The notes below the pieces were generated by a model. It was not told the DNA's origin. It did no database searches and saw only the letters and a list, made by a program, of their open reading frames with translations. Both the position numbers and the translations under genes were made by a program. Below are positions 10,801-25,100 of a DNA stretch of 64,000 nt, in pieces. How positions within the stretch are numbered: position 1 is the first letter of the stretch; every line of letters begins with the position of its first letter. The DNA is from Tribonema minus (lineage: Eukaryota > Sar > Xanthophyceae > Tribonematales > Tribonemataceae): the NCBI GenBank assembly GCA_017506865.1, contig JAFCMP010000511.1:742402-806401 (forward strand), in the 5' to 3' direction.

Positions 10801-13800
10801 GCGCACTCTGCAGCAGCGCTTGCCCCCCGTGGCCGCGCTACATAACAAGCCCTTCTCCTCGCCACAACCACGCCAAAGGCTGGCGTTTCTAGACAAGTAA
10901 CGGAGAGAAAGGCCCTTTTTGGGCCCTGCGCCCACGCTAACGAGCCCCTTCTCGCCGCCACAACGCGCAGCGCTCACCTCCCACAGCTACGCACATGGTG
11001 CGCGACACCCCCTATACACACATAGAAGTACCCGCTAAGACGTGCTGTCCTCAGTCCAGCTGAACTACACTGTGAGAGCGCCACGCACAGCAAGCTGCGG
11101 CAGCGCTCGCACCTCTGCGACCACGCTAACAAGCCCCTTCTCGCCGCCACAACCGACACCGCCACAGCAGCAGCGCTCACCTCCCACATGGCGACACACA
11201 TGGTGCGCGACACCCCCTGCGCAAGGTCCCCGTACTCGTCCAGGTACCCGAGGCGCTGCATCACATCCCGCGACACCTCTAAATAGGGCCTTTCCGGAAC
11301 CTCGCCGTCGATGAACTGCTTCAGCGTGCGGCCCGCGATGCGCCGCGCCATCGGCTCGTTCACATAGGAAGAATAAAGCGCGCCGCGCGCCGTGCCCGCC
11401 GGCGCGAAGGGCTCCGCGGGCGCTATCTTGGACAGCGCGTGCTGCAGCGCGACGGTCGGGTATTGGGGGTCTTGCCCCTGGATGGCTGGGATGGTGCCCA
11501 GCATGAGGTACTGGATGCGGGGCCAGGACATGTTCATGAACAGCAGGTTGCCCTGAGGGGGGGGGGGGGGGGGGGGGGGGAGAGGGGGTAGGGGGTCAAT
11601 ACATATGGGACCAGCATGAGGTACTGGATGCGGGGCCAGGACATGTTCATGAACAGCAGGTTGCCCTGGGGGGGAGCGGAGGGGGGCCGGGGAGGGGGGG
11701 GTAGGGGGGGAAGAGGGGGGGGGGGGTCAGTACATGGGCGCGTCAAAGTCGCGTCAAAGTCGATGGAACAGCAGAGTGCGCAATGGAGCGAGAAGGGAAT
11801 TCAGGGTGGACAGAGCAGAGGGGGGGAGTTTGTCATGACAAACGTGACATGTGCCTTGCATTGAGTTCTTACTCGAATAAAGCTTATGAAAAACCAATCA
11901 AAAGATCGTAGAGCTCTAGGTGACAAGGGATGGTTAGCCGCAAGTGCCTTCCACCAATAACCGTGGTCGCCGCTGCTGCAGTCATCATCATACGGTCCAC
12001 GAAAATGCTGTGCATGCTAGCAGCCTGTAGTGGAAGCAAGGACACGCGACGTGGACTACAACAGGCAGTACGTTGCCGGTCCGAAGGTGGGGGGTCCTAA
12101 CCCTAACCCTAACCCTAACGGGACCGGCCCTTTGAGGAGTCCATGAGACACCCTGGGATGCACCACATGAGGTGTTCAAAACACAACACTTCCAAGTGAC
12201 TGGAACGGTGGTGTGCTAGGAGACTTCTGCGCAACAACCACTGCCAGCTGATCACAAGGAACCATGAGTGCATCAGAGAGCTTGCGGCATGCGAGCATGC
12301 TAGCTTGACACCGCTGTTGATTGATCACTTGGGTATCATAACCCTCACCTCTGGATGCTGGATGTGATGAGTGTATGCTAACCCTAACCCTAAATGCAAC
12401 CCTCATCGCACACCTACACAAGTAAAATCTAAACTCAACCCGCCTCAGCTCCTTCATCAGCAAAGCAGTGCTCAAACAGATGAATGAATACATTAATACA
12501 TACATACATCCTGATTTCAATACCTTCATTGCTTGCAGTGCGGACATGCATGATATACATGGGTACATGTAGACAACAGCGGCGGCGCGCTGCATGTACG
12601 CATATAACACATGAGTCTTTTCGACTACTGTGGATATGATGGCACTGTGTGACTCGTGGCCAATGGCTGCAGCAGCGGCGACCACGGTTATTGGTGGAAG
12701 GCACTTGCGGCTAACCACTCCTTGTCACCTAGAGCTCTACATTTTTGTAATTTGTTTCCATGCATACATACATACATACACCCCTGCTTCTAATACCTTC
12801 AGTGCTTGCAGTGCGGACACACACAAAAATGTACACCAACACATAGACAACAGCGTGCGTGCACAGAACATACACCTGCGTGTCGAGCCCTCTGCGGCCG
12901 GCGCGGCCGCTCATCTGCTGCGCGAGCAGCGGCGTGAGTATCCCCTCCATGCTCTCGCAGAAGCAGCACGTGCGGAAGGGCATGTTGACACCGTACGCCA
13001 GCGACTCATCGCTGAACACAAACGCCAGCTTCCCCTGCTGCGCGAGCTTCTGCACAATGCGGCGGTACTTGGGGAACGACGCGTCGTCGATGTAGATGCC
13101 GAACCCCCTGCGCAGCGCGCGCAGGAAGGGGTGCCCGGGGTGCTTGAGCTCCCCCTTCCCCATGGAAGGGGCGAGCTCCCCGCAAATGTCCTCATACTCT
13201 TTGCTGCTGAGGCGCATGGTGGGGGGTGCCAGAACGAACTCGGGGTGGGGGGCGGCGGTGTCGACGAACTCAGCCGTGGGGTCCATGTCCGCCGAGTCTT
13301 TGGCTTCCTCCTCCTGCTCTTTGGCGTTTGCGACGCGGCGCTTGGCCGCCTGCGCGCGCAGCCTGTTGAGCTCCTCTGCCTGTGATGTGGTGCGGTAGTG
13401 GGGGTGGGGCGTGGGTCAGAGAAAGAACAGGGGGGTGGTTTTGGATGTGAGAACGGGGAGGGGGGGGGGGGGGGGGGGCAGTGTCCGAGAGGCGCTGCGC
13501 TGTCGTGTGGAGCAACGTGAGCTGCGTAGCACACGAGTAAAAGCTGCGTTGATGGATACCGCAAGAAAGTGCAAGTGGTGTACAGAGCGCGAAGCATAAT
13601 GCACATGGCAAGACTGCGCGAATGGGGTTGACAAGCCATTGCTGTGTGCATGCATACGATATACGATCAGCCAAGTACCTTCATGCAGCCTTTGAGTGCA
13701 TGAGTGCAGGCTCAAGTAGGTAAGAAGTCGAACTGCGAGAAAGGAGAGCAGGGTTGCTGCTGTGTGTAGTGTGACGAAGCCAACAAAAAAGCAACCAGAC

Positions 13801-16800
13801 AATGCGGAAACTCAATGTGATAACCAGCAGGCATTGAAGCGCACAGGCCAAACTGGAGAAGGTTTGCACAGGCACGGCAGGCGGCAGTCAACTGGCGCAG
13901 TAGTGAAATCACCACACAATGGAGCCTCAGAGCGGTGAATGAACAACGCCGTACAACTGCATTGTGCTGCAAGCAGCCGTGCATAACCCCATGACTGGTG
14001 ACACATCAACCTGCAGAAGAAGCCAGAGACGCACAGACTCCGCTCTGAAGTTACGCGCGACGCCGCTGAAGTTGAAGTTCGTGCTGCTGCTGAAGTTGAA
14101 GTTCGTCGTCTGAGGCTGCCAACAAGCAGCGCGTGACTGCCGAAATGCGCGCCGTCGCCGAGGCTGCAAACAGGCAGTGCGAGGCCACCGAGACGCGCGC
14201 CGATGCTGCTGGCAGGCAGCGCGCGCCGCCGCCTACGCACAGCTCGAGGCCGCCAACAGAGAGTGCGAGGCTGCCGACAGGGAGTGCAGCGTCGCCGCCA
14301 TCATGGTGCGCGCCGCCGCTGCCAACAGGCAGCGCGAAGCCGCCGACGCGCAGCGCGCTGCCGCGGAGGCTGCCGTCCATGGCCCCGTCTCGGACCATGC
14401 CAATGAGGTGAGGCTTTTCCCGTCGTGACTGAAGGTAGTCTCTGCAGAGACTTCTCTGCGCAATGCGGCCGCATACCTTCAGTCATTATGGAAAAGCCTC
14501 ACCTTATTGGCATGGTCCGAGACGGGGCCACAGACGGCAGCCTCCGCGGCGGCGCAACCTGTCCGCTCAGCCTGGCAGCGGCGGCGCGCTCCATGATGGC
14601 GGCGACGCTGCACTCCCTGTCGGCAGCCTTGCACTCTCTGTTGGCGGCCTCGAGCTGTGCGTAGGCGGCGGCGCGCTGCCTGCCAGCAGCATCGGAGCGC
14701 TGCCTCAAAAGTCTGGAACAACTCCCTCCTGTAAGCCGCATCAAGCTACCTCTGACCCTCGCCCTGCGCTACTGACCTTCTCTTGAGGTTGGCATTAGGT
14801 CAGGGTTAGCATCAGCACAAAGCTGCTTACCTTCTCCTGCAGCTCTTTGAGGTAGTTGGGGTACTTGCGGCTCTGCCCCAGCTCCAGGTCGCTCAGCAGC
14901 TCCTTGAACAGCGACAGGCAGTGGAAGCTGTCCAAGTGGAACATGATGGCAGGGCAGAGGTCCTTAGCCTTGATGTCACGCGCCGCTGTTGCGACATCGA
15001 CCGCCGAGCCGACTGGGCCAGGGTGGAAGCTGGTTAGCAGCGACTGCGACGCGACAGGCACCAGCAGGGGCAGCAGAGGAGGTCAAAAGGGGCACTCGCA
15101 CATCACAGGCAGGGTGTTGCTGACGGAAACGTTGTGATGTGGGTGCGTTCGCTGCAGGGTTGACTGGCTGGAGAGACAGACGCTGAGCAGGGTTGAGATG
15201 ACCTACTCGACCCTGAGAGCTGAAAGCAGCGCAGCCGTGTCAGGACAAGGTGACTGATTATTGGCGACCAAAGGCAAAGGGAGCTGCCGCACACATGCTT
15301 GCTGACGTGGCTTTCATCAGTTACACAGACCTCAACCCTACCCGTAACCATAACCCAACTGTACACGGGAAAGAGACACAATGAACTTCACATTGAAGTT
15401 AATGTCAGAAGATAAGGTCAAACACAAATCGACAAACCGTACACAGCAAGATGTCCAAGTGACCATATCAGAAGCTGAAGCGTGCAGCAGGGTGTGTAGG
15501 CAGCACACAACACAAAGACTGACAGCCACAAAGAGATCTTGTGAAGCAGGCCGTGCAGCGGAGGACGAGCAGAAGAGCACCCTGAACGTAAGTCTCAAAT
15601 TGTTCACCCAACCGTTCCGACCCAAAACACAACATAACATTCAGTACACTTGCAGCAAACACATTGAACATAGCATCAAGACCTCAAACACAAACTTTGG
15701 TCACGTGCAGTGCTCACAACTGGGGAGTCTCAAAATCCTCTTGCAGTAGCCAGCCTGATTTGATTATTAATTGACATCTGCATGAATGAGCAAGAGGCTG
15801 ATGACCACGCCAAACTCGCAAAGGCACAAGGTCAAGGTGGCTCCTAGCACGCTTACAGAAATATCAGCACAGACCGTCTTCAATGGAGTTTCCTAACCCC
15901 TGCCCGAAGGCACAAAGTGGAGGTGGCTCCTAGCCACTTACAGAAAGCTCAGCACAAAACCACCATACACTCGGCATCTTAGGTGGAGTCATCTGACTAT
16001 TCCATAGAGTGCACTTCAACGAGCCATGCCAGAAAAAACATGTATCCCATTCTACTGTTGCGCGCTTCGGCAATGTGCAGACGCTTATCACATGAATGTA
16101 GGTATGCTCTGTCACAACCCACAATACATCCCAAGTGATCTATAGGTTCTGAAGGGCGTTCTCTTGTGCCAGCATCTCAGCAACCATGTTAGTAATCTGG
16201 ATGCGCACTTATGGTGATGATGGTCGCTTGCCATCACACCGAACGACAAGGGAACGTGCTTTATAGCGTACCTGCGGTTATGTTGGCATCTCGTGTAGGT
16301 ATGCTCATCCACACTAACAATACATATTCACATGTTCTACATGTCCCGTGCCAACCATGTTGATACACTAGTACATGCATTGGCGGTAATGTCAAAGTCA
16401 CCACAAACGCCAAGAGAGCGTGCGTGATAGCTCACAGCATAACAAACGCCGAGATAACGTGCGTAATAGCGTACCTGCGTCTCTGTTGGCATCTCCTGGG
16501 CCATCACCTCCAGCCTGCTACACAACGCGTCTTCGTAGTCCTTGGACATCTGCAGCGTAATGCGCTTCGAGTCCTGCAGAAGCAAGGGTTGAAGTTGAAG
16601 TTTAGCAGGGGAATCTCTACACACAATGATGACAAGCATGGTTTCAACAAACAACGATGACAAGCGTGATGCGCTTTGAGTTGAAGTTAGAGTTCAGCAG
16701 AAGACTCTCCACACACAGTGACGACAAGCATGGTTTCAACAATCAATGATGACAAGCGTGATGCGCTTCGAGTCCTGCAGAAGCAAGGGTCGCAGTTGAA

Positions 16801-19090
16801 GTTTAGCGGGGAATCTCCACGCACACAACGATGACAAGCATGGTTTCAACAAACAACGATGCCAAGCGTGATGCGCTTCGACTCCTACAGCAGCAAGGGT
16901 TAGGGTTCGCGCCTACTGCACTGCATGGTACTGATACTTCGCTGCACAACCTGCAACTCCAGTCAACAAAGAGCAGAATACAGCACAGAGCACGTGGCCT
17001 GCAGACTTAAGGCTGTTTGCAAAATAATAATAAATACAGTGAGCTGCGGAGCGACCATAAGCGGTCGCAGCACACGGTGGCATCGTATCTTAAGTGTGCT
17101 GTGTAGCCATGCTCGAAGCCAACCACAAACGCACTCGCTGACCGTCATCCAAACTTCAAGCCCCAGCTCATCAACGCCTTCAAGCGCATTGACATCACGC
17201 CTCGAGCAGCCCCACCGCGCCTCCAACCTTGACCCCTCAACTTCAACTTCAAATCCCACGTGTGACTCACCGCGTGCTTAGCAAACTTCAACTTCAACTC
17301 CCCGGTGTGTGTGACTCACCGCGTACTTGGCAAAGAAGTCAACGGGCTGCAGGTCGTTGATCTTGTCCGCAGGGAACGCAGCCATCATGCCCCTCCAAAG
17401 CGCGTACGTATCCTGGGGGGTGAAGGGCAGCGAGAACGTGTGGAAGCAGCCCCCCTCGACCTTGAGCATATCCAGGGTGACGGCCGCCAGGGGGTGCAGG
17501 GGCTTGAACTGGCCAGCGTCGCCCATCCACACCATGCGCTGGAGGTTGATGAAGCGGCCGCTGCGGGTGGGTGATGCGTGCGATGATTGAGGTGCAAGCC
17601 GGTTAGTGATGCGATGTTTGATGGTGTTTGCCGGTTAGTGGTGGTGTGCTCAATGTATGAGCCGGCAGCGAGCGCAAGCTGGGATGTGATGGTGCGATCA
17701 ATGTATTGGCAACATGCACTGGAGCTTGATGAAGCGGCCGCTGCGAGTATGTGTTGCTGAGAGATGGGAGGGGCAAGTCAGTGGGTGATGGTGTGATGAA
17801 CGTACTCCAAGTAGATATTCACACCGTGTAATGAACGTATTTCAACTAGGTATGTACACCATGCATTAAAGGCTGTTGAAGCAGCCGCTGCAAATAAGTG
17901 TTGCGTGAGAGGCAGGAGCAGCAAGCCGGTTAGTGATGGTGCGATCAATGTATGAGCCCGCAGCAGGCACAAGTCAGTAGGTGTTGGTGCAATCAATGTA
18001 TTAGCAACGTGCGCTGAAATTTTAATGAAGCGGCCGCTGCAGGCATTTGTTGCGTGAGAGGTAGGAGGGGCACATGAGAATGGAAGCATCTGCGGCTCAT
18101 CGGTGCCTTCCCTTGCCGTCGCATGACATGGCCTGCAACCAACACAAAGCCATCCAACTAAAAACAATACAACAGCAACAGCAGGTCGCTCGTCCTGCAG
18201 GCAAATGCTAACCCTAACCCTAACCCTAACCCTAGCTCGTCGCGGGTTGTGCCGCGTCTAGCGACTGCACGCAGCGCAGAGAGCAGGGGCGTCATACGCA
18301 ATCACGCATCACAGGGAACTGCAAATTATTTGCAGCGCCGCTCCTGATCCTAACCCTAACCCTAACCCTAACCCTAACCCATCACATTCAAACCTCAATC
18401 CCGCTGCCCCGTGCTTGTGGCGTTGCGTCGCTAACCCTAACCCTATGCACCAATCCGCAGTCAATGCACTAGTCCTTGACTGACTCTGTAGTGGTGGCAG
18501 TGCTGATCTCTGCGTGTAGTGATTGGCACAACTTCGACTTCAACTTGAAATTTACAAAAGCGACACCTGGGACACTCTGTGACCCCGCCCTGACTGCTAC
18601 CCTTCTGGCACTCACCTGTGCTGCTCAAACAGATGAAGGCATTCGTGAGGGTACTCAATCAATAATGCCGAAGACGCAAACACACACCCTATCTCTAACA
18701 GTGACCCCAACGCTGGAGTACCCAACCCGACTGCTGGAAATACCATCCTACTGACAAACGCAAACCTGCACCCCTCCAGCAAGAAGGAGGCGAGCGCAAC
18801 GCTGAAGACTTGAATGCGAGCTCCAGCCCCAACCCTAGCCCCAATGCCAATGCCGCGTACCCAACCTACCCACTACCGGCACTGTACTCACTGAGCACTG
18901 ACATTGTACTCAAAAAGAAATAAAATAAATGGACGCGTCCGTGACTTGCTCGATCAAACCCTGACAGTGCATACCTTCACTCCAACCCCAGCCCCGACAC
19001 CTACCCATACCCAAGCTGCTGACTGCTTCAGGACGTACCAAATAAGGGGGCTGACCTGTGCTCCTCGAAGAAAGGGGACCGTGTGGTGTG

Positions 19091-19122
<32 letters not shown>

Positions 19123-22100
19123 AAACCCAAAAAGTGGTCAAAGCGTGATGCTGTATACACTTACCCCTGACCCCGACTGTTTCCAGTAGTAGTACTCGAT
19201 CTCAAGGGGAGTGCTGAGCACTGACCTGTGCTCCTCGACATGTCCGTGAGCTGTGTGGGTTCAAGAAGTATGCTAACAAGGGGGGTGCTGAGCGCTGACG
19301 CCGACCTGTGCTCCTGTTGCAAGAAGTGCTCTAACAAGGGGGACTGAGCACTGACCTGTGCTCATCGAGGAAGATGGACGCGTCCGTGAGCTGCTTGGTC
19401 AAAGCATGACGCTGTGTACGCTTTTCCTCAAACCCCGATTGTTTCCATAAGTACTTTAATAAGGGGAGTGCTGAGCGCTGACGCCGACCTGTGCTCCTGT
19501 TGCAAGAAGTACTCTAACAAGGGGGACTGAGCGCTGACCTGTGCTCCTCGAGGAAGATGGACGCGTCCGTGAGCTGCTTGGGCTCGTCGCTGGGCCCCTC
19601 CTGCGCCGCCTCAATCATCTCCACGTCCTCCAGCTGCTGCCCCCGGATCCCCTCCCACCACTCCTTGAGCTCCTGCGCGTTGCCGATGGTCGCGCTGAGC
19701 GCCAGAAAGTTGCACGACAAACCCTGGATGAGGCGCTGCAGCGCCGCGCCCTCGTCGCCGTCGAGGCTGTGAACCTCATCGAAAATGGCGTAGTCGAACG
19801 CAAACCCGCCCTGCATCTGCGCGTAATCGACCTTGTTAAGGGCCTCGTCGCCCGCGGGGCCGCGCAGCTTGCTGAGTGCCGTCTCCAGCGGCTGCGGCGT
19901 GCCCACGATGACGCGCAGGTTGATGTCGGGGCGGAAGTGCATCTGGTCCATGCACAGGCCCACGGACCCCTTCAGGAGCTTGTGGAACAGCGCCGCGACC
20001 TGCCACACGAGGGGCTCCGTGGGCACCACGAAGAGCACGCGCGACGCCGCCGAGTCCGACGCGACGTACGACGAGATGACCGTCTTGCCGGAGGACGTGG
20101 GGGCGCAGACGATGGCGGACTGGTGCCGATCGACGACGGCGAGGACGCGCTTCTGCCAGTCGTCGAGCTTCCAGCCGGTGGAGAAGCGCGAGAGGGGCGG
20201 CAGCCTGTCGGCCATCTCCGTCAGCTGGAAGACCACCATGTCCTCCTCCTCGCGCAGCTTGAGCACCTGCAGACAAATGTGGGGGGGGGCATTGGTGTTG
20301 CTGGGGTGAGTGGGGGGGGGGGGGGGGGCTTGGGAGTGAGGCTTGAGGTGTGGTGAGGATGGTGGTGGAAGGGGGGGGGGGGGGGGGTCGGGTGCGGATG
20401 AAGCCGGGGGGGGGGGGGGGGTGATGGTGACGTGATGGGATGGAAGGCTGTGGGTTGCAACTCATGAAGCTTCAGCACCTCAATGCTAGGCCAAATTATG
20501 GCTAGGGAACCATGAAAGTGCAAACACGGTGATGAAAGAGGTTTAAGGGTGGTTTGAACTGAAAGGAGTGCTCAACGACCACTTGTCACTCCTCTGCCGT
20601 GTGTGCAGACAGCTGCAAATGATGCCGATGAATGAGTTCGGAAAGCGTTGGCCGGCAGCCGCCGTGGTTGGCGAAACACATCAAGAAGTGACCACAAAAG
20701 CGACGTAAGGCGATACAGCTGTAGTGTCGTTAAGGCACACACTGGCCACAGTGCAGCACTTCAAGTAGCAGTTGGTACAAAATCACATAATGAACTCCGT
20801 GCAGCAATGATCGCATGCACTGTTGAAGTGCATACATCATTGCAAAAGCCAGCTGGATCAGATTAGTAGATGTGACACCACGACTTTGTGACTGCAGAGC
20901 TTGAAAGATCACAATCGCCTCAGAAACCCACAAATGTATGGCACCGTGGGCAGCACCAGTGCAGAAGCTCAATAGCAGGCTCAGCGACGATGCAGATGGT
21001 GCTGTACACCTGTCCAAACCCCCGCACACTGCTGCCACGTTCAGACCATCTGGGAACGAGCTCCCACGCAGATGCTTTCAAGAAGTTCAACTTATGCGGT
21101 GGTAGTATCCACAACTCTCAATACAGGTCAGCGCCGGGATGATTCACAGACAGGGCGCAACAAAGGGCATGTACGTATTTGCAATCATAAAAGCGTGCAC
21201 TGACCTTCTTGATGACCTTCTTGTAGTTGCCCACCAGCTGTGCCTCCTTCGACCGCTTGACGCTGCAGCAGAGCAAGCGCCGTAGGAACAGGGGGCACAT
21301 GAATAGTGCAAAGGTCAGTTTCGATGATCACGCAAACTGCTTCTGATGCATACTGTATTATACTGTATCATCAAAAAGCCTGTGGCAGCACGTGGGGCAT
21401 TTGTTCTCCAAGTTGGCTCTAGTTGAAGTTTAGCAGGCGCCTTGCAGAGTATTGCAAATGCCATGTTGAAGGAAGTATGATTAATGACATATACGCTCTT
21501 ACAGCACACAAAGCGCGTAATTGCTGTCTTGCCAGCAGCCCCTCGGCCTTTGTGGCCCAGAGTCAAGGTTGTGCGACATAACAGTGCTGCGTAATTGGAA
21601 GCCACTTGCTACCAAAGGTGCACCCCTTGCATCGACGGCGCATGACCATACAGTCTCAGAGGATGTGGATATCTTCAAGCGGTCAAAGCAGACCATGGTG
21701 CGCTGCCTGAGCAGTTTGTAAACAGAGCTGTCATAACAAGAGCAGCACTCACACGGCTGGCAGCACATCCAGGCTATCGCGTTGTGAACATCAGCAACAG
21801 CAGCCACTAGCGGCCATGCACTGACAAGTGCTGCGCAGCACTATTCTAGACTGCCATGAGGCAGCCCAGCTGCTTGTGCAGGCGTTGCTGATGACTGCTG
21901 GAGTCCCGCTGAGATTATTTTTAGTTCAAGTTGCAGTTGATAGCATTGGACTCCAATGAGGCAGCCCGGTTGTAAAGTGTTGTGACGCAAGTCTGATGAC
22001 TGCTAAAGTCCTACTGAGAATCGGCGTCAGCATTGAACAGCTGCACAGCCGCTGACCAGGAGCAGACGCCATGCCTACAAATATGTTCAAGTTGAAGCTT

Positions 22101-25100
22101 ACTATCCGAGGCTTTCTGAAACTTGAGGCCTCATCTTGACTCATACGGCAGAAATGCATACATGCCCTGGACAGATGGTCAAACAGTATGTGCATGTCCG
22201 CGCCGCATTGGCGCCATCTGCAATGCCGGGTCAGAACATGAAACTTCAACTGACTGACTGTGCAGCTTGGCAAGTGGCAGGTGCGATACCTCTATCAGGT
22301 GCTCAAGCCATACAATTTTGATCGCAAAACAACACTGCAAAGCACAATTCAAAAAGCATCATCGGTGTACCAGCTGGTCTGCAGCCTTGTGGCCTTACGG
22401 ATGCCGCACGCTCATTGCGTTAAGCACTTAACCCTAACCCTAACCCTAGATGTGTCAGTTCCGTCATACCACAGCACCTGTTGCTAGCAGCAAGCAAGCA
22501 TGTCAGCCTGAACTGTCACCAAACGGACGAACTTCACTCAACAGATGCCTGATCGTCACAGTCACCTGTGCGCACTGCAACTTGAAGCACATTTGGTTTC
22601 TTACATGTTGGGTTTTGGCATCAGCACTGTGCTATACAGTGCAGTTTGAAGCACATGTAGTTTTTGACATTTTGGGTTTTGGCATCAACAGTGCGCTCCA
22701 TATACAATGTCTGACACCTCGTGCCGCCGCTGGCCTTGGACTTAGGGTTAGGGTTAAACCCTAACCCTAATGCATGAAGTTGTATTTTGGCATCAGCAGC
22801 GCGCTATACAGTATAACTTGAAAAACATATGGTTTGTTCACGCTTTTGCATTTTAGCATCAGCATTGCGCTACACAGTGTCAGCTCTGCGCACCTCGCGC
22901 CGCTGCTGGACTTGGACTTCTTGCCGTCCTTCTCCTTGTCTTTGTCCTTCTTGTCCTTTTTCTTGTCCTTTTTGTCGCCATCCTCCGCTGCCTTGGCTAC
23001 GCGCTCCTCCTCCATGGCCGTCCCAAACTGCGGCATGGACTCTATGGCCCAGAACACATCAAACGCCGTCCTGAAAAGAGCGTTTGAGTGCGTCAGATGT
23101 TGGTGATGGTGCTAGGTATCGCCCAAAACACATCGAACGCCCTCCTGTCAATAGTGTTTGACCATGTCAGATGTGACTGTGTCAGATCTAGCTGATGGCG
23201 CTACCGTCCAGACACATCACACGCTGTCCTGCCAGAAGTGTTTGACTATGTGAGATGTGACTTGTTGGATCGAGTTGACAAGAATTGATGCTGTTTTGTT
23301 CACGCAAGCGCGCCTGCCAGCACAACACCGCACGCAAGCGAGCCTGAAAATGCAACAGGAGCACAAATCCGACGCAGCCTTTATCAGCCAGACAGCATCA
23401 ATCCGGTCTTGCGGTCATGGATCTTTGGCGGAAAGTGCAAGTTGAACATGAGTTTACATCAGCGCAGCACTCTACCAGTGCTTGCGACCTCATAGGCATA
23501 TCATAATGATGGATTATATCACTCAGCACACGACTGCTTGAGGTCTCTTCAACTAACGACTGTGGTGAGACTGTGCCGCAACGGACACAACTGAAGTTGA
23601 CCTTTCAAACCATGGCATCCATGCGTGTCTTTATGCATGTCATCAAGAGGCCATCAAGGCTGGCACAGCTTGTATGATTGTGTGCTAAAGGTCTGACTAT
23701 CCACAAGTACACTAGCTCTTGTGGCAGCTGCTGAAATCATCGAATTGGACTGTTGCACAGCCACCTCACTGCAGCAGGAGCGCATGGCCGTTAGACACCA
23801 TCATTGTCAAAGAGCAGCTCAGAAGAGTCTCCAGTCTCGCCCCTCATTGTGATCCCTACCCAATGCTGAACTTCACCATTGTGACGTTCATGAGCGTTGA
23901 TGCTCATGTTCAACTCTTGTGTGTGCTCATCTGGTGGTTGAGCATCAGCAACAGCCCCCAGCAGCAGGTGAGCATCACCATCATCAAACAATCAGCTCAC
24001 TGTGAAGCTAATTCCGGAATCAAATCTACACGCTCAGTGCGAACCCTAACCCTAATTAATGACTCACTTCTTGTCGCGCGCCTCAACCGCATCGGTCAGG
24101 ATCTCCAGCAGCTGCGAGAGGCGCCCAAAGGGGGTTGACATCTTCATGCTGTGCAGCATCTGGCGCTGACTCTTCCCACTGGCATTGCGCAGCTTCTCCA
24201 GATCCTTCTGCTCCAGCTCCTGTGTGCCAGAAGGGGACATGGCAGTAGGTCAGTTGCAAGCTCTCAGAAAGCATAGCGCAGACATTCGCGTGTCAGTTGT
24301 GACCTCTCAGAAAGCATAGCGCAGCCATTAGTGTGTCAAAAGGGGACATGGCAGTAGTTCAGTTGTGAGCGCTCGGGGAGCGAAGCGCAGCAATTAGCGC
24401 TGCTGCTGCACCACCACATGAAAGCAGTTGTGGGTTGGGGTGCTTGGGCCAGGCCCAGGAGTGCTTTTGCTACACTGCTGGGCGTGTGTGCATATGTGCA
24501 GCCAAGCTGTTGCACAATGATCGGTGGTGTACGAGCCTGTAAGCAAGGAGTCTGGACGAGCAGCTGTGACCAGCTGCCGCTGTTGCAGCAGCGATGCATA
24601 GCACATGGTCTGACCACCAAGTAGCGGCTTCTTCCCCTGTGCGAGCTAACACGGCAGTTTGACAACGGTATCTGCAGAGTAACCACCAGACCATGCACCA
24701 TCTGAGCTCACAGTCTCATGCTAATGGAAGCTGACAATATAGGACCTGTAACTGCCCCACTAACCTCATACAGCTTCTTGGCATTCTCTGCCTGAATGAG
24801 CTCCTTCTTTGACTGCGGCTTCGCCTTGGCCCCCTTCTTATCCGCCTTCCCCTTGCCAGCTTCCGCCAGCCCACTTGCTGCATCAGCCTCCGCCTTCGCC
24901 TTGTCGCTGTCCCAAATCGCTCGGGGGTCGAATTCGTGTGCTGGCCACAAATCTCGCAGCCATATGGGCATAAGGGACTGAGACTCAACCCTGAACCCCT
25001 CCGGCTTGCTCCTGCGGGCAAGTCCCCAGCATCAGCATCAGGCGCGGTAAGGAGTTTTTTGCATGGCCAAAGATGTGAAATATTGCACGAAGCGGCGATG

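Noticed and set aside
12630-13385. 251-residue plus-strand ORF
   Set aside because: Antisense to helicase exon 13379-12876.
18461-18658. Extra helicase exon ending at the 18612 donor-like site
   Set aside because: It matches a decayed copy of the exon 7 3' edge and does not fit the reading phase.
19541-20356. 271-residue plus-strand ORF
   Set aside because: Antisense to the helicase exon with motifs I-III; no domain of its own.
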